Positions 19,314-29,963 of a stretch of DNA of 64,000 nt are shown here, in pieces (position 1 is the stretch's first letter; the number at the start of each line of letters is the position of its first letter). Origin of the DNA: an uncultured SAR86 cluster bacterium (GTDB lineage Bacteria > Pseudomonadota > Gammaproteobacteria > Magnimaribacterales > D2472). Below the pieces are notes generated by a model. It did not search any database. It was not told where the DNA came from and saw nothing but the letters and a program-made list of their open reading frames with translations. The translations under genes were made by a program, and so were the position numbers. The stretch lies in NCBI GenBank assembly GCA_902538705.1, contig CACBGD010000003.1, forward strand, positions 1-64,000. The letters run 5' to 3'.

Positions 19314-20158
19314 TATGATATTTTATCTAAAATTCCAATTATTTTATTTCTTATCTCTGACCTATGAACAATCATATCTATTGCTCCATGCTCCAACAAG
19401 AATTCTGATTTTTGAAAGTCTTCAGGTAGCTCAACTCTCACAGTTTGCTCAATTACCCTTCTTCCTGCAAAACCAACAAAGGCTTTTGGTTCTGCTAAAT
19501 TGATATCACCAAGCATAGCTAAACTGGCGGAAACTCCTCCAAATATTGGATCTACCATTACAGATATGTAAGGTAATTTGTTTGATTTTAACTTTTGAAT
19601 AGCAGCTGAAGTTTTAGCCATTTGCATGAGAGAAACCATTGATTCCTGCATTCTTGCCCCACCGCTTGTTGAAAAACAAATAAAAGGTGTTTTATTTTCA
19701 ATTGAGTGTTCAACTCCCTTAAGAAATTTCTCTCCAACAACACTTCCCATTGACCCACCCATAAATTTAAATTCGAATGCTGCAGAAGTCACAAGTCTGC
19801 CGTCAAGTTTTCCAAATCCGACTAATAGAGCCTCGCTTTCTCCTGTATTTTTCTTAGCTTCTTTAATTCTTGCTGGATATGACTTAATGTCCTTAAATCC
19901 AAGAGGATCACTTGTTTCAATATTTGATGCAACTTCAGTAAAGCTTCCATTATCAAAAAAAATATTAAATCTTGTTCGTGCTCCTATTCTTAAATGATGC
20001 CCACATTTTGGACAGACATAAAGAGTCTTTATAAGCTCCGGTTTGTAGAGAGCTGATTCGCATGAAGGACATGATGTCCAAACACCATCAGGGATCTTAC
20101 TTTTTGATTTTGAAGATCTTTTTCCTATTGATGGAATTAGTTTTGTAAGCCAGTTCAT
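19313..20158 (-). CDS. accD: Acetyl-CoA carboxylase, carboxyltransferase beta subunit
   Basis: 281 residues. AccD pairs with AccA to move carboxyl groups from biotin to acetyl-CoA, the first step of fatty-acid synthesis. An N-terminal four-cysteine zinc finger (C30, C33, C49, C52) precedes the crotonase-fold carboxyltransferase domain with STSGGARMQE and the GGVSASLAMLGD segment. It follows trpA with 1-nt overlap. folC, which normally follows accD in this cluster, is absent: the next gene is the SPOR protein. Confidence 0.96.
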   Translation of the reverse strand: MNWLTKLIPSIGKRSSKSKSKIPDGVWTSCPSCESALYKPELIKTLYVCPKCGHHLRIGARTRFNIFFDNGSFTEVASNIETSDPLGFKDIKSYPARIKEAKKNTGESEALLVGFGKLDGRLVTSAAFEFKFMGGSMGSVVGEKFLKGVEHSIENKTPFICFSTSGGARMQESMVSLMQMAKTSAAIQKLKSNKLPYISVMVDPIFGGVSASLAMLGDINLAEPKAFVGFAGRRVIEQTVRVELPEDFQKSEFLLEHGAIDMIVHRSEIRNKIIGILDKIS

Positions 20159-20943
20159 TATCTAATTGCATCTTTCATACTACTAATATAATCACTTACT
20201 TCGCGAAAGTCTTTATTTTCTGAATTTTTATGAATTAGTTCAACTATTGAGGAACCTATAACAACTCCATCAGAGAATGATGAAAGTAATTGAACATCAT
20301 CTTTACTTTTAATTCCAAAACCTGCCATTACCGGAGTAGTAGTGATAGATTTTATATAGTCAATATTTTTCTCTATCTCTTTTTCATCTAGATGAGATGA
20401 TCCTGTAACCCCTCTTAATGTTACATAGTAAATAAAACCAGAGCTATTGCTTATGATTTCCTGAATTCTGTCTTTTGAGGTTGTTGGTGAAATCAGTGAA
20501 ATTATGTCTAAATCTTCATTGTCTATACCATAGGCTTTAAGAGAGAGCTCTCCAGGAATATCAACAACCAATACTCCATCAACTCCAACTTTATGCGAAC
20601 TATTGATAAGGTCTTTATAAGTCAAGAAATTATTAATATAGCCCATTAAGATTATTGGTGTCTCATTATCTTTCTTTCTAAATCTACCTACTAGCTCAAT
20701 AATCTTTTGGAGATTAGTATCATTTTCTAAGCTTCTGTCATGTGCCTGCTGTATAGTTGGTCCCTCTGCTATTGGATCAGTAAACGGGACACCAATCTCT
20801 AAAATATCAATACCTGAATCAACACTTAAATGCATTAAATCAAGAGAAGTCTCTAAGTCTGGATCTCCCGCAACTATATAGCCAACGAAAGCTTTAGAAT
20901 TATTTTTTGAAAGCTCAGCTAATCTCTTCTCAATTCTTTTCAA
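20158..20943 (-). CDS. trpA: Tryptophan synthase alpha subunit
   Basis: 261 residues, TIM barrel. It cleaves indole-3-glycerol phosphate to indole for channelling to TrpB. Catalytic Glu and Asp lie in [16 protein letters not shown] (about 46-61). The phosphate-binding GFGIKS and GVVIGS motifs are also present. It overlaps trpB by 4 nt and accD by 1 nt. Confidence 0.96.
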   Translation of the reverse strand: MKRIEKRLAELSKNNSKAFVGYIVAGDPDLETSLDLMHLSVDSGIDILEIGVPFTDPIAEGPTIQQAHDRSLENDTNLQKIIELVGRFRKKDNETPIILMGYINNFLTYKDLINSSHKVGVDGVLVVDIPGELSLKAYGIDNEDLDIISLISPTTSKDRIQEIISNSSGFIYYVTLRGVTGSSHLDEKEIEKNIDYIKSITTTPVMAGFGIKSKDDVQLLSSFSDGVVIGSSIVELIHKNSENKDFREVSDYISSMKDAIR

Positions 20944-22136
20944 AGCTGAATATCCTCAATTTCAACAACGCTATTTAAGTCTTTATCTCCCCTTCCTGAT
21001 ACATTAATGACAACATGCTGGCCTTGATTCATATTCGGCATTAATTCATCAAGGTAAGCAAATGCATGGGCAGTCTCAAGAGCGGGTAATATTCCTTCCA
21101 TTTGATTAACCATATGAAATGCTTTCATAACTTCATCATCGGAGACTGCAACATATTTTGCTCTTTTCATGTCTTTTAACCACGAGTGCTCAGGTCCTAC
21201 TCCAGGATAGTCTAAACCAGCTGAAATTGATGCTGTTCCTCTTACTTGGCCATCCTCATCTTGCATCAAATAACTTTTTGCACCATGAAGCACTCCAGGT
21301 GTTCCATCATTTAAGGGAGCAGCGTGTTCACCTGTTTCTATACCTTTACCTGCGGCTTCAACACCAATGAGTTCTACATCTTTCATCTTAATAAAAGGAT
21401 AAAAAATACCCATTGCATTTGATCCACCACCAACACATGCAATTATTGAATCTGGCATTCTCCCGAATGATTCTTGTGATTGCTCAATCAATTCGTATCC
21501 TACGACAGCATTGAAATCTCTTACAATCATTGGATAAGGGTGTGGTCCTGTAACACTGCCTATGATGTAGTATGTATCTTCAATATTAGTAACCCAGTCT
21601 CTTAAAGCCTCATTGAGTGCATCCTTAAGAGTTGCTGAACCAGAATTTACTTCATGGACTTCAGCACCTAAAAGCTTCATTCTATATACATTAAGTGATT
21701 GTCTCCGTACATCCTCAGATCCCATGTATATATGACAATCTAATCCAAGCCTTGCCGCAACTGTAGCAGTTGCAACTCCATGTTGACCTGCGCCAGTTTC
21801 CGCAATAATTCTTTTTTTCCCCATATATTTAGCTAAAAGGATTTGTCCAACTGTATTATTTATTTTGTGAGCACCCGTATGATTTAGATCTTCCCTTTTT
21901 AACCAAATAGAAGCGGTGCTGTAATGCTCTGTAAGCCTTTTTGCAAAGTATAATGGAGATGGTCTGCCTACAAATTCTGCAAGATCTTTGTGAAACTCCG
22001 CATTAAAATCATTATTATCTTTTAGAGTTTTATAAGTTTGCTCTAGTTCATTGAGGGCATACATAAGAGTTTCTGGAACAAACTTGCCACCATATTCACC
22101 GAAGAATCCATCTTTATCTGGTAAGTTATCTTTCAT
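20940..22136 (-). CDS. trpB: Tryptophan synthase beta subunit
   Basis: 398 residues, PLP-dependent. It condenses indole with serine. The PLP lysine is in [10 protein letters not shown] (about residues 84-93) and the phosphate-binding loop is [10 protein letters not shown]. TrpB1 type, as expected for a trpA partner. It overlaps trpF and trpA by 4 nt on each side, so the three trp genes are coupled; trpE, trpG, trpD and trpC are not in the window. Confidence 0.97.
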   Translation of the reverse strand: MKDNLPDKDGFFGEYGGKFVPETLMYALNELEQTYKTLKDNNDFNAEFHKDLAEFVGRPSPLYFAKRLTEHYSTASIWLKREDLNHTGAHKINNTVGQILLAKYMGKKRIIAETGAGQHGVATATVAARLGLDCHIYMGSEDVRRQSLNVYRMKLLGAEVHEVNSGSATLKDALNEALRDWVTNIEDTYYIIGSVTGPHPYPMIVRDFNAVVGYELIEQSQESFGRMPDSIIACVGGGSNAMGIFYPFIKMKDVELIGVEAAGKGIETGEHAAPLNDGTPGVLHGAKSYLMQDEDGQVRGTASISAGLDYPGVGPEHSWLKDMKRAKYVAVSDDEVMKAFHMVNQMEGILPALETAHAFAYLDELMPNMNQGQHVVINVSGRGDKDLNSVVEIEDIQL

Positions 22137-22741
22137 TTCTCTATTAAGCTTAGTATTTTCGTAATTTTCGAGTGGTCTTTAAAGCCAGGAGCTGATTCTA
22201 CCCCAGAATTAAAATCTAGACACCATGGATTTATCTTTAAGGCATTTTCTAAATTTTCAATAGATAACCCTCCCGAAAGAATCATCTTTTTATCAAGGAA
22301 TAAATCTGTATTAAGTATTTCCCAATCAAAGCTGCTTCCAGTTCCTCCATAAATACCTTCTTTAAAGGTGTCACACAAAATTGCTTGTGCATTTTTGAAG
22401 TGTTTCATGTCTTCGAGAGACTTAGAATCTTTTATCCTTAATGCTTTCCAAAATTCGTAATCAAATAATTTACAAAAATCTTCTGACTCATCGCCGTGAA
22501 ATTGAATGATTGGATTTTCAAAGTAACTTAATGAAGAGTTAACAAATGATTTTTCAGGATTAACAAATACGCAAACAGGCCTAGTTTTTTGAAAATCTAT
22601 ATTTTTTATCTCATTTATAAATGCATGAGTAACATTTCTAGAACTATTTTCATGAAAAATAAACCCAACATAGTCAACTCCATTTTCAATAAGGAAATTA
22701 AGTGTTTCTATTTCTGTTATTCCACAAATTTTTATTTTCAT
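22133..22741 (-). CDS. trpF: Phosphoribosylanthranilate isomerase
   Basis: 202 residues, TIM barrel. It carries out the Amadori rearrangement of phosphoribosylanthranilate. The catalytic Cys is at the N-terminus in IKICGIT and the Asp in AILCDTF; the glycine-rich [12 protein letters not shown] binds phosphate. Stand-alone (not fused to trpC), lying between truA (1-nt gap) and trpB. Confidence 0.95.
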   Translation of the reverse strand: MKIKICGITEIETLNFLIENGVDYVGFIFHENSSRNVTHAFINEIKNIDFQKTRPVCVFVNPEKSFVNSSLSYFENPIIQFHGDESEDFCKLFDYEFWKALRIKDSKSLEDMKHFKNAQAILCDTFKEGIYGGTGSSFDWEILNTDLFLDKKMILSGGLSIENLENALKINPWCLDFNSGVESAPGFKDHSKITKILSLIEK

Positions 22742-22742
22742 A

Positions 22743-23513
22743 TCAAATTAAAGGACTCTTTTCCGGTTTAAGCTTTGTAATATTTTCATAACTAGGGCCA
22801 AGAAAAATTAATCCTCTAGGATTTACAGTTATTCCAGCGTTATTCCTATCCTTGCTTTCAAGTATTTCTTTTAATGGGATTTTAATTTGGTATTTACCAA
22901 TTTCTAATAAAGTCCCAACAATTATTCTAACCATATTTTGTAAAAATGCATTTGCAGTTATTTTTATTTCGACGATATTTCCTAATTTATTAATTTCTAT
23001 TTTTTTTATATTCCTTTCGGGATTATTAGATCCGCAACTTAGACTCCTGAATGATGTGAAATCATGTTTTCCAATTAAGCACTTGGACTCCTCATTCATT
23101 TTCTTAATGTCTAACTCTGCTTGCTCCCAATAATAAAAATCATCAAGCAAAACATTCCTTGATGGACTATTAAAAATTAAATAAGAGTAGGTTCTATCAA
23201 TTGCATCAAATCTTGAATGAAATGAGTCTTTTACTTTATCTAAATCAACTACAGATATGTCATTAGGAAGATTTGAATTTAGGCCATTGATCCATTGCAT
23301 ATCTGATCTATCCTGACTTACAACTACATCGAAAACCTGACCAAGCGCATGAACGCCTTTATCAGTTCTCCCTGAGTAATTCATCTGCACATTATCAGCA
23401 GAAATTCCTTTGAAAGCTCTTATAAGCTCATCTTGAATAGAGTTAGCATTTTTTTGAGATTGGAAACCGGAATAATTAGTTCCTTTATATTGAATCTTGA
23501 AGGCTAGTTTCAA
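22743..23513 (-). CDS. truA: tRNA pseudouridine(38-40) synthase
   Basis: 256 residues (270 in E. coli). It modifies U38-U40 in tRNA anticodon arms. The nucleophile is D51 in YSGRTDKGVHALGQV, and the family's RNMVRI-like motif appears as LQNMVRIIVGTLLEIG. It lies between fimV (9-nt gap) and trpF, as in many Gammaproteobacteria. Confidence 0.96.
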   Translation of the reverse strand: MKLAFKIQYKGTNYSGFQSQKNANSIQDELIRAFKGISADNVQMNYSGRTDKGVHALGQVFDVVVSQDRSDMQWINGLNSNLPNDISVVDLDKVKDSFHSRFDAIDRTYSYLIFNSPSRNVLLDDFYYWEQAELDIKKMNEESKCLIGKHDFTSFRSLSCGSNNPERNIKKIEINKLGNIVEIKITANAFLQNMVRIIVGTLLEIGKYQIKIPLKEILESKDRNNAGITVNPRGLIFLGPSYENITKLKPEKSPLI

Positions 23514-23522
23514 CTTTAACCC

Positions 23523-24731
23523 CTATATTTTTGATCTCAGATCAACCGCCTGCTGAATAAGTTTTTGATTTTTGGCTTTATCGATAATTTCATCTAATAA
23601 AATTTTGGCTTTTTCATAATCCTTCATTTCATATAGAGTTATAGCTAAATCAAACTGCTGAATGAAAGGATCATTTTTGATACTAAGTCCCTTAGGCATC
23701 GATGATAAAGCATCATCTGGTTTAGATTCATTTTTAGCAGTAACTAAATTCCTTTTTATTAAAAAAATTGCTATTAGAAATCCTACTGCAAGGCTTACTA
23801 AACTTACTATGAATAGTTGCAAAATATTTACTCCAGAATTAATTTCTCCATTTGAAATTTCTATTTCCTCATTTCTTTCAATTTCAATTATTCTTGTTTG
23901 AGATTCAATTATAGCTTGAGGGTCTAAAGTAGTTTGTTCTTGATTTTGGATATCAAAATTTTGGGTTTTCTCTTCCTGAGTTACTTCAATTTCCTGTTCA
24001 ATAATTGCTTCTGATTCTGGAGCCACCAATGTAAGCATTTGCTGTGTTTCAAAAGTATTTGTATCTATCATCTCCCTAATACTAAACTTTGCATAAGACT
24101 TATCAATTTCTCTAATTGACTGTAATTCAGGAATAAGAATATCCATATCATTTCTAATTAAATTAATGTTATCGTCAATAAAAGCACCTCTATTATTTTC
24201 GAAAATACTCCACATTACTTGATAAATACTTAGATCATCGTAATTAAGCGATTCAGCCATAGACCAGACGGTAGTAATTTCATCAGCTAATATGACTATC
24301 TCGTTGGAAGGTTTTTCTTCCTCAATAATTTGAGGGCTAGAGACCTCAACTGTTTCATTTTGAAGAATAGAAGTATATGAGTCGTCTGAAAGAAAAATAA
24401 AAAAGTCTTTTCTGTTATCTTTAATCTCAATTGTGAATAGAGCATAAGGAGTATCAGTATCTTTTAGTTTCTCAAAACTTAAATTGTATTCACTAATATT
24501 TACTCTACTTAGATTCAAATTAAAAAGTGAATCTTTTATTGAAGATGATGTTTGATACTCAAAAATACTGATATCACTTTTATCGATTTCTTCTGTGGAA
24601 TTAATTGATATTACTATCTGTATTGCATTTTCATCTTGAAATGTTTTAGAAGATAAATAGGTAATTTCTGATGATAAAAGTGATGAAAAAATTATAAAAA
24701 AAAGAAAAAAACTTATCTTTTTAACTTTCAT
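23523..24731 (-). CDS. FimV/HubP-like polar hub protein, reduced form
   Basis: 402 residues, against about 900 in Pseudomonas FimV. An N-terminal signal or anchor ([20 protein letters not shown]) is followed by a periplasmic region with the FimV LysM-like segment (VWSMAESLNYDDLSIYQVMW, about 160-205), a membrane helix (IVSLVSLAVGFLIAIFLI, about 308-326) and a cytosolic C-terminus ending in the FimV domain (LYEMKDYEKAKILLDEII). This order matches FimV/HubP. Such proteins organise pili, flagella or polar complexes; nothing in the window shows which applies. It overlaps asd by 11 nt. Confidence 0.82.
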   Translation of the reverse strand: MKVKKISFFLFFIIFSSLLSSEITYLSSKTFQDENAIQIVISINSTEEIDKSDISIFEYQTSSSIKDSLFNLNLSRVNISEYNLSFEKLKDTDTPYALFTIEIKDNRKDFFIFLSDDSYTSILQNETVEVSSPQIIEEEKPSNEIVILADEITTVWSMAESLNYDDLSIYQVMWSIFENNRGAFIDDNINLIRNDMDILIPELQSIREIDKSYAKFSIREMIDTNTFETQQMLTLVAPESEAIIEQEIEVTQEEKTQNFDIQNQEQTTLDPQAIIESQTRIIEIERNEEIEISNGEINSGVNILQLFIVSLVSLAVGFLIAIFLIKRNLVTAKNESKPDDALSSMPKGLSIKNDPFIQQFDLAITLYEMKDYEKAKILLDEIIDKAKNQKLIQQAVDLRSKI

Positions 24732-25719
24732 CAGCTTTTTTCATTAATTCTAAGATTTGGACTGCATTTAAAGCAGCACCTTTACCAAACACATTATCAG
24801 CTACAATCCAGCAGGATATCCAATCTTCATTATTTATTTTACTTGAACGAATTCTTCCAACGTAAACATCATTTGTTTTATTTGCATTTTCAAGAGCAGT
24901 TGGGAAAGCTTCTTTTGATGGGTCATCAATTACTTTTATGCCCTCTTTGCCTTCAAGTAATTTTATTATGCTTAATCTTGAGGCTTCATTTCTTACTTTT
25001 ATAAAAACTGATTCAGAGTGTCCATTTATTACCGGCACTCTTACGCAAGTGGAAGTTACATTAATTTTTTCATCTAATATTTTTTTTGTTTCCCAGTTGA
25101 GCTTCATTTCCTCTTTCGTAAAACCATTATCTAAAAATTTATCGCACTGAGGTATTACATTTCCTGCTATGATTTTAGAAAATATATTGGAAACAGGAGA
25201 GATTGACTGAGACTGATTTTCAAGCTCTTTTATACCCTGTTCACCTGCTCCTGACACCGCTTGAAAGGTAGTGATCATTACACTTTCGATACTAAACTCT
25301 TTATGGATATGATCGAGGATCATCAAGAGCTGAGCTGTTGAGCAGTTAGGGTTAGCAACCAGACTGGTTTTCTTACATATGATATGCCCATTAATTTCTG
25401 GAATTATAAGTGGTACATTATCTTCATATCTAAAGTAGGAAGACATATCTAAAACCTTACAGTTGGCTTCGATAAACTTATTCGCATAATCTCTTGCAAC
25501 ATCAGAACCAGCAGACAATATTGCATAGTCAGGCTTATTAAAATCAAATTCATCAATGTCTTCAATTCTGCAATCTTTGTCTAAAAAATTTATTGAAGAG
25601 CCGGCTGATTTTTTACCTAATAAAAAAATCTCATCGATTTTAAATTCTCTTTTTTGTAGTTGTTCTAGTAAATTTCTTCCAACCAATCCAGATGCTCCAA
25701 CTATAGCTAACTTAGACAT
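24721..25719 (-). CDS. asd: Aspartate-semialdehyde dehydrogenase
   Basis: 332 residues. It makes aspartate semialdehyde for lysine, threonine and methionine synthesis and for peptidoglycan diaminopimelate. The NADP loop [11 protein letters not shown] is at 8-18. The catalytic cysteine is C126 in [10 protein letters not shown], so this is the active enzyme and not the Usg paralogue. It overlaps leuB by 8 nt and fimV by 11 nt in the conserved leuCDB-asd-fimV-truA order. Confidence 0.94.
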   Translation of the reverse strand: MSKLAIVGASGLVGRNLLEQLQKREFKIDEIFLLGKKSAGSSINFLDKDCRIEDIDEFDFNKPDYAILSAGSDVARDYANKFIEANCKVLDMSSYFRYEDNVPLIIPEINGHIICKKTSLVANPNCSTAQLLMILDHIHKEFSIESVMITTFQAVSGAGEQGIKELENQSQSISPVSNIFSKIIAGNVIPQCDKFLDNGFTKEEMKLNWETKKILDEKINVTSTCVRVPVINGHSESVFIKVRNEASRLSIIKLLEGKEGIKVIDDPSKEAFPTALENANKTNDVYVGRIRSSKINNEDWISCWIVADNVFGKGAALNAVQILELMKKADES

Positions 25720-26797
25720 TAGATTTTTCCTTGATTATTGAAATAAGCTCGGAAGCAACTTCATCAGTCTCTAAAAAGGATGAATCATCGGTTAAATCTT
25801 TTGTTCTAAAACCTCTTGAGATAAATTCTTTTACAGATTTTTCGATTATGCTTGCTGCTTCAGAATTTTCAAGAGAGTACCTAAAAGCCATTGCTAGGGA
25901 GAGAATCATTGCTAAAGGGTTTGCTAAATTTTTACCAGCTATATCAGGTGCGCTGCCATGACATGGTTCATACATTCCCTGAGAAGAGCTGTTGAGTGAT
26001 GCGGAAGGAAGCATACCAATAGAGCCAGTTAGCGTTGCAGCAATATCAGATAAAATATCACCAAATAGATTACTAGAAACAATTACATCGAACTGATTGG
26101 GATCAAGAACTAATTGCATTGCAGTATTGTCAGCAAGCTGATGTGTCAATTCAACATCAGGATACTCCTTTGATAGGTTTGTAATTATTTCTCTCCAAAA
26201 CTTTGAAACCTCAAGAACATTTGCTTTTTCTACTGAACAAAGTTTTTTATTCCTTTTTTGAGCTGATTCAAAAGCTACTCGACCAATTCTTTCAATCTCT
26301 TTTTCGTCATAAATCATTGTATTAAAAGCATGTGGAGGGTTTGAAGAAGTATCAACTCCTCTTGGCTCACCAAAATAAATACCGCCTGTTAACTCTCTTA
26401 CTATCAAGATATCTAAGTCATTGATAATTTCCTCTTTTATTGGTGAAGCTGAAGCAAGCTCATTAAAAAGGAAGGCAGGTCTTAGGTTAGCAAATAATCC
26501 TAGCTCTTTTCTTAATCCTAACAATGCTTGCTCTGGTCTTTTATCCCAATCTAAATCCTCCCATTCTGGACCACCTACAGCTCCGAAGAGAATAGCATCA
26601 GATTTTCTAGCTATCTCTAAAGTCTTATCAGGAAGAGGATAACCAGTCTTATCATAGGCTGCTCCGCCAACATCATGAGTTTCAATATCAAGATCAAGAG
26701 AGTATAGATCTTTAACAAATCTTAATATCTCCATTGCGGAACTTGTTACTTCAGGGCCGATGCCGTCACCTGGCAAAATAAGAATCTTTTTATTCAT
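25712..26797 (-). CDS. leuB: 3-isopropylmalate dehydrogenase
   Basis: 361 residues from the chosen ATG (26795-26797). It oxidatively decarboxylates 3-isopropylmalate in leucine synthesis. [10 protein letters not shown] and [14 protein letters not shown] are family signatures, and [14 protein letters not shown] matches the substrate loop of LeuB. An ATG four codons earlier (26809) is in frame, but the chosen one forms an ATGA overlap with the leuD stop and gives the usual N-terminus [11 protein letters not shown]. Confidence 0.95.
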   Translation of the reverse strand: MNKKILILPGDGIGPEVTSSAMEILRFVKDLYSLDLDIETHDVGGAAYDKTGYPLPDKTLEIARKSDAILFGAVGGPEWEDLDWDKRPEQALLGLRKELGLFANLRPAFLFNELASASPIKEEIINDLDILIVRELTGGIYFGEPRGVDTSSNPPHAFNTMIYDEKEIERIGRVAFESAQKRNKKLCSVEKANVLEVSKFWREIITNLSKEYPDVELTHQLADNTAMQLVLDPNQFDVIVSSNLFGDILSDIAATLTGSIGMLPSASLNSSSQGMYEPCHGSAPDIAGKNLANPLAMILSLAMAFRYSLENSEAASIIEKSVKEFISRGFRTKDLTDDSSFLETDEVASELISIIKEKSNV

Positions 26798-27423
26798 TCG
26801 AAAATCCATGGGTTATTTTCTTTTCTATGTTCTTCAAATTTCTTAATTAATTCTGAATCTTTAAGAGTAATATCGATCTCATCAAGGCCATAGATGATTC
26901 TTTCAGCTAAATTATTATCAAGATCAAAATCAATAGAGAGCTTATCTTTAAAAAGTATAACTTTATCTTTTATATTTACTGAAATAGATACTGGACTATC
27001 TGTAGACAATGAAAATAGTTTTTCAATTTCAGTTTTTTTGAGCTTTAACGGTAAAACACCATTTTTGAAACAATTATTATAAAAAATATCGCCAAATGAG
27101 CTTGCTAAAACAACTTCAATACCAAAGTCTCTGAGAGCCCAAACTGCATGCTCTCTGCTTGAGCCGCATCCAAAATTATCTCTTGTAAGCAAAACTTTAG
27201 ATTCATCATAAGGCGAATTGTTAAGAATAAATTCATGATTGATTTTTCTTTCACCTTTTTTCATTCCAAGACGACCCTGATCTTTATATCTCCAGCCATC
27301 AAAAAGATAATCCTCATATCCAAATTTTTTAATAGATTTTAAATATTCTGTTGGGATAATTTGATCGGTATCTATATTATCTCTATCAATTGGAGCTACA
27401 ATGCCTTCAATAAAATCTTTCAT
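26794..27423 (-). CDS. leuD: 3-isopropylmalate dehydratase small subunit
   Basis: 209 residues. Swivel-domain partner of LeuC; together they isomerise 2- to 3-isopropylmalate. Motifs: [13 protein letters not shown] at the N-terminus and [16 protein letters not shown] in the middle. It lies 1 nt after leuC and overlaps leuB by 4 nt. Confidence 0.96.
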   Translation of the reverse strand: MKDFIEGIVAPIDRDNIDTDQIIPTEYLKSIKKFGYEDYLFDGWRYKDQGRLGMKKGERKINHEFILNNSPYDESKVLLTRDNFGCGSSREHAVWALRDFGIEVVLASSFGDIFYNNCFKNGVLPLKLKKTEIEKLFSLSTDSPVSISVNIKDKVILFKDKLSIDFDLDNNLAERIIYGLDEIDITLKDSELIKKFEEHRKENNPWIFE

Positions 27424-27424
27424 C

Positions 27425-28825
27425 TTAAATCTCTTTTACAATCCTTCCATTTATTGCGGTTAGAGCAGCCATCTTTGGACTCATTAAATGCGTTCTTCCT
27501 AAATTACCCTGCCGACCCTCAAAATTTCTATTTGAAGTTGAAGCACATCTTTCATAAGGACTCAATTGGTCTGGATTCATACCTAAGCACATAGAACAAC
27601 CTGGTGCCCTCCACTGAAATCCAGCATCGATGAATATTTTATGAATTCCCTCCTTCTCTGCTTGTTCTTTAACCATTCCAGACCCAGGAACAACAATAGC
27701 TTCTTGGATATTTTCAGAAACCTTTTGACCTTTCAAAACTTCTGCGGCTTCTCTTAGATCTTCAATTCGAGAATTAGTGCATGATCCAATGAATACTTTA
27801 TCGAAATCTAAATCGCTCAATTCCTGATTATCTGACAATCCCATATAATTTTTAGCTAGATCTAAGCTTTTTCTTTTTTCAGCAGAAAAAATTGAGCTCG
27901 ATGGAATCTTTTCGTTGAAATCAATTACCATTTCTGGTGATGTACCCCAAGAAACTTGAGGATTAATTTTTGAAACATCAATATCAATTTCTTTATCGAA
28001 CATTGCTTCTTTATCAGTTGTTAAATTTTTCCATTTTTTAATAGCATCATTTATTAAATTAGATTCAAGACTTGAATGTTTTTTAACGTATTCAATAGTT
28101 TTGTCGTCAACAGACACTAATCCTACTTTAGCTCCTGCTTCAATAGACATATTGCATATTGTCATTCTGGCTTCCATAGAGATATTTCGTATATATGATC
28201 CCGCAAATTCAACTGCATACCCTGTTCCACCTGCAGTTCCTATTGTCCTAATTAAATATAAAATAATATCTTTCGAGGATACTCCTTCTTGTATCGACCC
28301 CTCAAAATTTATTCTCATATTTTTAAGCTTCCTGACTTTTAAACTTTGAGTGGCAAGAACATGCTCCACTTCAGATGTTCCAATTCCCATTGCAAGACAA
28401 CCAAAAGCACCATGAGTTGAAGTATGAGAGTCGCCGCAAACAATACTCATTCCAGGAAGCGTTAAGCCTAATTCTGGTCCAATTACATGAACTATGCCTT
28501 GATTATTTGAGTTGATATTAAATTGTTTTATGCCGAAATCATTACAATTTTTATCTAACTCAACAACCTGCAACTTTGAGATATTGTCCTCAATGCTCTC
28601 AATGCTAAATTTGTTATCCCTTGTAGTTGGAACATTGTGATCTGGAGTAGCAATGTTTGCATTAATTCTCCATGGTTTGAGTGATTTTTTTTTGAGGCCC
28701 TCAAAAGCTTGAGGAGATGTTACTTCATGAAGAAAATGCCTATCAATATAAATTAGTGAGTCTCCATCATCATAGGATCTTATTAAGTGCTCATTCCAGA
28801 GCTTGTCATATATGGTGTATCCCAT
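27425..28825 (-). CDS. leuC: 3-isopropylmalate dehydratase large subunit
   Basis: 466 residues, aconitase family. The 4Fe-4S ligands are in [10 protein letters not shown] and [20 protein letters not shown] near the C-terminus is also conserved. leuA is not in the window. It overlaps aroC by 1 nt, so the leucine genes are read from the aroC side. Confidence 0.97.
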   Translation of the reverse strand: MGYTIYDKLWNEHLIRSYDDGDSLIYIDRHFLHEVTSPQAFEGLKKKSLKPWRINANIATPDHNVPTTRDNKFSIESIEDNISKLQVVELDKNCNDFGIKQFNINSNNQGIVHVIGPELGLTLPGMSIVCGDSHTSTHGAFGCLAMGIGTSEVEHVLATQSLKVRKLKNMRINFEGSIQEGVSSKDIILYLIRTIGTAGGTGYAVEFAGSYIRNISMEARMTICNMSIEAGAKVGLVSVDDKTIEYVKKHSSLESNLINDAIKKWKNLTTDKEAMFDKEIDIDVSKINPQVSWGTSPEMVIDFNEKIPSSSIFSAEKRKSLDLAKNYMGLSDNQELSDLDFDKVFIGSCTNSRIEDLREAAEVLKGQKVSENIQEAIVVPGSGMVKEQAEKEGIHKIFIDAGFQWRAPGCSMCLGMNPDQLSPYERCASTSNRNFEGRQGNLGRTHLMSPKMAALTAINGRIVKEI

Positions 28826-29913
28826 TATTCCGTTACAAATGGGAGTTTTTGATCAACATCACCGCACTGTGCCTTGTTTCTTAGAAGATGGTCAATTAAA
28901 ACAAGGTTCACCATTGCCTCAGCAATTGGTACTGCTCTAATTCCAACACAAGGATCATGTCTTCCTTTAATTTCAAGCTCAACCTCATTTCCATCTTTAT
29001 CTATGGATGTTGTGGCTTTACTTATGCTAGATGTGGGTTTAATTAAAAAACTTATATCAATATCATCACCATTTGAAATCCCACCAAGGATTCCACCAGA
29101 ATTATTTGAATCGAATCCAGTCTTGGTAATTTCATCTCTTAGCTCAGATCCTTTAGAAAATGGAATCATGTCAGAGTTGCCAATAGAAACCGATTTTACG
29201 GCATTGATACTCATTATGGCTTTTGCCAAATCAGCATTTAATTTATCGAAAACAGGTTCTCCAAGGCCAACTGGACAGTTTTGGACTTTAATATTTAGCT
29301 TGGCACCTATTGAGTCTCCTTCTTTGATGAGTTCTTCAAAAAACTCTTCAAGTGAGCTAATTTTTGATCTATCAGGAAAGAAGAATTTATTTTCATTTAC
29401 AAATTCAAGATCAACTGTATCAGCAGAAATACTTCCAATTTGTGATACAAAGCCCTTAGTTATAATTCCACGTGTATTTAAATACTTCTTAGCAACTGCT
29501 CCCGCAGCAACTCGCATTGCAGTCTCTCTAGCGCTTGATCTGCCACCACCTCTGTAATCTCTAATACCATACTTTGCTTGATATGTGAGGTCAGCATGAT
29601 TTGGCCTAAATGTATCTTTAATATTTGAATAATCTTTTGAAATCTGGTCTTCATTTCTGATTAACAATGCTATAGGAGTTCCAAGGGTTTTTCCTTCAAA
29701 AACTCCTGACATGATTTCAACTTTGTCATCCTCTTTCCTCTGGGTAGTAACATCTGATTGGCCAGGTTTTCTTCTGTCAAGCTCCATCTGAATATCTTCA
29801 TTTTTTATTTCAAAATTAGGTGGACATCCGTCAATTATGCAGCCCATAGCTTCACCATGACTTTCACCAAAAGTCGTTACAGAAAAGATTTTTCCAAATG
29901 TGTTACCAGACAT
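28825..29913 (-). CDS. aroC: Chorismate synthase
   Basis: 362 residues. It makes chorismate from EPSP with reduced FMN. Signatures: TTFGESHG at the N-terminus, [12 protein letters not shown] (about 120-131) and KGRHDPC near the C-terminus. It is the first gene of the 14-gene leftward run to purF, supplying chorismate for the tryptophan genes further down. The ATG (29911-29913) lies only about 9 nt after a TATAAT -10 element. Confidence 0.97.
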   Translation of the reverse strand: MSGNTFGKIFSVTTFGESHGEAMGCIIDGCPPNFEIKNEDIQMELDRRKPGQSDVTTQRKEDDKVEIMSGVFEGKTLGTPIALLIRNEDQISKDYSNIKDTFRPNHADLTYQAKYGIRDYRGGGRSSARETAMRVAAGAVAKKYLNTRGIITKGFVSQIGSISADTVDLEFVNENKFFFPDRSKISSLEEFFEELIKEGDSIGAKLNIKVQNCPVGLGEPVFDKLNADLAKAIMSINAVKSVSIGNSDMIPFSKGSELRDEITKTGFDSNNSGGILGGISNGDDIDISFLIKPTSSISKATTSIDKDGNEVELEIKGRHDPCVGIRAVPIAEAMVNLVLIDHLLRNKAQCGDVDQKLPFVTE

Positions 29914-29921
29914 AGCGGAGT

Positions 29922-29927
29922 ATTATA
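29922..29927 (-). promoter_or_regulatory. -10 element of the aroC-to-purF run
   Basis: A perfect TATAAT on the minus strand; the expected transcription start is within 2-3 nt of the aroC ATG. No good -35 is seen at 17 bp (TCAGCG). It lies in the only sizeable gap (50 nt) before the 14-gene run. Confidence 0.45.
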
Positions 29928-29963
29928 TGCTATTTTTTAAAAAACGCTGAGATTATAAGTGTT

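Noticed and set aside
19626..19997. 123-codon open frame on the + strand
   Set aside because: Antisense to accD; no family resemblance.
28874..29557. 227-codon open frame on the + strand
   Set aside because: Lies fully antisense to aroC, whose motifs are clear; low-complexity Ser/Leu translation without a start signal.
29932..29943. TTTTTTAAAAAA palindrome between prpD and aroC
   Set aside because: Pure A/T palindrome with no loop or GC stem; expected in such AT-rich spacers, not a convincing terminator.
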